The position numbers and the translations under genes are program-made. Under the pieces are notes generated by a model. The model did no database searches. It saw nothing but the letters and a program-made list of their open reading frames with translations, and had not been told where the DNA came from. DNA of 14,340 bases from Oscillospiraceae bacterium (GTDB lineage: Bacteria; Bacillota; Clostridia; Oscillospirales; Acutalibacteraceae), in contig CACZON010000109.1 of the NCBI GenBank assembly GCA_902782805.1, positions 1 through 14,340 of the forward strand, written 5' to 3'. Numbering within the stretch: the first letter of the stretch is position 1; every line of letters begins with the position of its first letter. Shown here piece by piece: positions 12,807 to 14,340 of this stretch.

Positions 12807-13346
12807 GTGTCAAAAAAGAATTCGAAATCGCTTCGGAACGTACGCGTCCTCTGCGCGGTGGCGTTTCTTGCCGGGCTCGCGATCGTGATCGCGTATATCT
12901 GCAAGAGCTTTACCCTCACGCCCTCTTTGCGCGTTACGTTTGAAAATCTGCCGATCATCCTCTGCGGCTATCTCTTCGGGCCGTTCCTCGGCGCGCTGTG
13001 CGGCGCGGCTGCAGATCTGATCAGCACCCCGATTTTCGGCTACAGCATCAATCCGCTGATCACGGTCGGCGCGGCGGTCGTCGGGTTTGCGGCCGGAGCG
13101 GTGCGCTTCTGGATCTTCCGCCGCGACGGAAAGCTCCCGCTGCTCTGCTCGGTTGCCGCGGCGCATTTCTTCGGCAATATCCTGATGAAATCCGTCGCGT
13201 TTATGATCTGGTACGGTACGCCGATCCTCGCGCTGCTGCCGCGGATCCCGCTCTATATCGGGATCGCCGCGATCGAATTTTTCCTCCTCTGGGCGCTGCT
13301 GAGCAACCGGGGAATTCAGAATGTGATTGGAGAGATCAAAGGATGA
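12807..13346 (+). CDS. folT: Folate ECF transporter substrate-binding (S) component
   Basis: Membrane S-component that captures folate for an energy-coupling-factor importer; the shared EcfA/A'/T module is encoded elsewhere. It has 179 residues with about six hydrophobic segments, beginning at VRVLCAVAFLAGLAIVIAY. The family stretch LRVTFENLPIILCGYLFGPFLGALCG, then AADLI and PIFGYSINP, is characteristic of FolT-type S-components. GTG 12807 is chosen because AAGGAGG (12792–12798) lies 8 nt upstream. The frame is open upstream to 12702 (with an ATG at 12771), but that part overlaps the riboswitch and has no ribosome site. A THF riboswitch upstream and folC directly downstream (4-nt ATGA overlap) support folate as the substrate. 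Confidence 0.92.
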   Translation: MSKKNSKSLRNVRVLCAVAFLAGLAIVIAYICKSFTLTPSLRVTFENLPIILCGYLFGPFLGALCGAAADLISTPIFGYSINPLITVGAAVVGFAAGAVRFWIFRRDGKLPLLCSVAAAHFFGNILMKSVAFMIWYGTPILALLPRIPLYIGIAAIEFFLLWALLSNRGIQNVIGEIKG

Positions 13347-14340
13347 TGACCTATCAGGAAGCAATCGATTATATCCTTTCCGTGGAATGGCTCGGCTCGC
13401 GCCCGGGAAAATCGCGGATCAGCGAGCTGTGCGCCCGCCTCGGAAACCCGCAGAATCAGCTTCGGTACGTCCACGTAGCCGGAACGAACGGAAAAGGCTC
13501 CGTCTCATGCATGATGGCGAACGTCTTCCAGGCAGCCGGCTATAAAACCGGGCTCTATACCTCGCCCTACGTCTACCGCTTTAACGAGCGCATCCAGCTC
13601 AACGGCGAAGATATCCCCGACGACGAACTCGCGAAAACCGTGGAAAAGGTCCGCGAAGCGGCGGATCAGATGGACGAGCGCGCAACCGTTTTCGAGCTGA
13701 TCACGGCAACGGCGTTCCTTTGGTTCGCCGAGCAGAAATGCGACGTTGTCGTCCTCGAGGTCGGTATGGGCGGGCGGCTCGACGCGACGAATATCATCGA
13801 AAACCCGATGCTCTCGATCATCACCTCGATCGATTTCGACCATACGGCGATCCTCGGCGATACGCTCGGCAAAATCGCGTTCGAAAAGGCCGGCATCATC
13901 AAAGAAGGCTGCCCGACGCTCGTCGGCGAGCTGCCGCAGGAGGCGCTCGACGTCATCCGCGAAACCGCGAAAGAGCGCAATTCCGAATTCTATCAGGCGC
14001 CGACAGAGCGCATCCGCATCCAGAGCGAAACCCTCGAGGGAACGGTCTTTACCCTGAACCGCGTCAAATATCAGATCCGCCTCGCCGGAACCTATCAGCC
14101 GAAGAACGCTTCGGTCGTAATCCGCGCCGCGGAGATCCTCTCTCTGCCGCGCGAAGCGGTCAAGAAGGGACTTGCGAAGACCTACTGGCCGGCGCGTTTC
14201 GAAGTGCTTTGCAAAAAGCCCGTCGTGATCTACGACGGCGGCCATAATCCCCAGGGCGTTTCCGCCGCCGTTGATACCGTCCGCAGGATCGGCCTTGAAA
14301 AGCCGATCATCTTAAGCGGCGTCATGCGCGACAAGGACCA
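13343..14340 (+). CDS. folC: Folylpolyglutamate synthase / dihydrofolate synthase (3' partial)
   Basis: Mur-ligase-family enzyme that adds glutamate to folates (and, in bifunctional members, to dihydropteroate), keeping them in the cell. The first 332 codons are present; the gene runs off the window end. Motifs: P-loop VAGTNGKGSVS (about 45–55), TSPYVYRFNERIQLNG (73–88, the SPH-type loop with Tyr in place of His), VVVLEVGMGGRLDATN, SIDFDHTAILGDTLGKIAFEKAGIIK, and VVIYDGGHNPQGV with Gly in place of the more usual Ala. ATG 13343 overlaps the folT stop as ATGA and has GGAGAG 8 nt upstream; the next codon is also ATG. Co-transcribed with folT, it would be controlled by the same THF riboswitch. 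Confidence 0.95.
   Translation, partial: MMTYQEAIDYILSVEWLGSRPGKSRISELCARLGNPQNQLRYVHVAGTNGKGSVSCMMANVFQAAGYKTGLYTSPYVYRFNERIQLNGEDIPDDELAKTVEKVREAADQMDERATVFELITATAFLWFAEQKCDVVVLEVGMGGRLDATNIIENPMLSIITSIDFDHTAILGDTLGKIAFEKAGIIKEGCPTLVGELPQEALDVIRETAKERNSEFYQAPTERIRIQSETLEGTVFTLNRVKYQIRLAGTYQPKNASVVIRAAEILSLPREAVKKGLAKTYWPARFEVLCKKPVVIYDGGHNPQGVSAAVDTVRRIGLEKPIILSGVMRDKD

Overview
The window looks like ordinary chromosome from an uncultured, fairly GC-rich anaerobic Clostridia-type Bacillota (Firmicutes) bacterium. Reasons: the partly conserved darA–holB–ricT … trmN6–rsmI order known from Bacillus/Clostridia, a MecA-family ClpC adaptor, a 2[4Fe-4S] clostridial-type ferredoxin, a tetrahydrofolate (THF) riboswitch in front of an ECF folate transporter gene, strong AGGAGG-type ribosome binding sites, and SigA-like promoters. 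No tRNA, rRNA, CRISPR array, phage gene or insertion sequence was found. The species cannot be named from this sequence.

Layout. (1) 1–2321: end of an ABC importer operon of the NMT1/SsuA–TauA type (substrate-binding lipoprotein, permease, ATPase). It closes with an intrinsic terminator whose loop is the ATPase stop codon. (2) 2341–3561: rpe (ribulose-phosphate 3-epimerase) with its own promoter, converging on and overlapping by 9 bp a small divergent MecA-like adaptor gene. (3) 3704–7823: the information-processing cluster darA (c-di-AMP receptor), holB (DNA polymerase III delta'), ricT (PSP1/YaaT), a ferredoxin with its own promoter and terminator, trmN6/yabB-like tRNA methyltransferase, and rsmI. 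Against Bacillus subtilis it lacks tmk, yaaR, yabA and yazA and has gained the ferredoxin. (4) 7895–8718: nagB with a strong terminator. (5) 8733–11776, minus strand: a two-gene cell-wall synthesis unit, an FHA–SEDS (FtsW/RodA) fusion and a class B PBP, overlapping by ATGA. (6) 11872–12608: a GlmU-like left-handed beta-helix protein on a near-consensus promoter. (7) 12629–14340: THF riboswitch, folT and folC (cut by the window end), a folate uptake and retention unit.

How the genes work together. The folate block is the clearest circuit. A THF aptamer is followed by a hairpin that combines a U-tract with the folT Shine–Dalgarno sequence, and an alternative pairing uses the 3' arm of P1, which predicts an OFF switch. 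FolT imports folate and FolC polyglutamylates it. The FHA–SEDS/PBP pair is a glycan polymerase plus transpeptidase in which a phosphothreonine-reading domain could couple wall synthesis to a Ser/Thr kinase.

Translation starts are unusual in places. folT uses GTG, rpe uses TTG or GTG, and two genes (rsmI and the FHA–SEDS gene) have a full Shine–Dalgarno sequence placed 8 nt before an in-frame ACG or CTG, with no well-placed ATG/GTG/TTG. Most of the window is housekeeping. I see no clearly new multi-gene system; the items worth a second look are the riboswitch expression platform, the non-AUG starts, the FHA–SEDS fusion and the divergent MecA-like adaptor.
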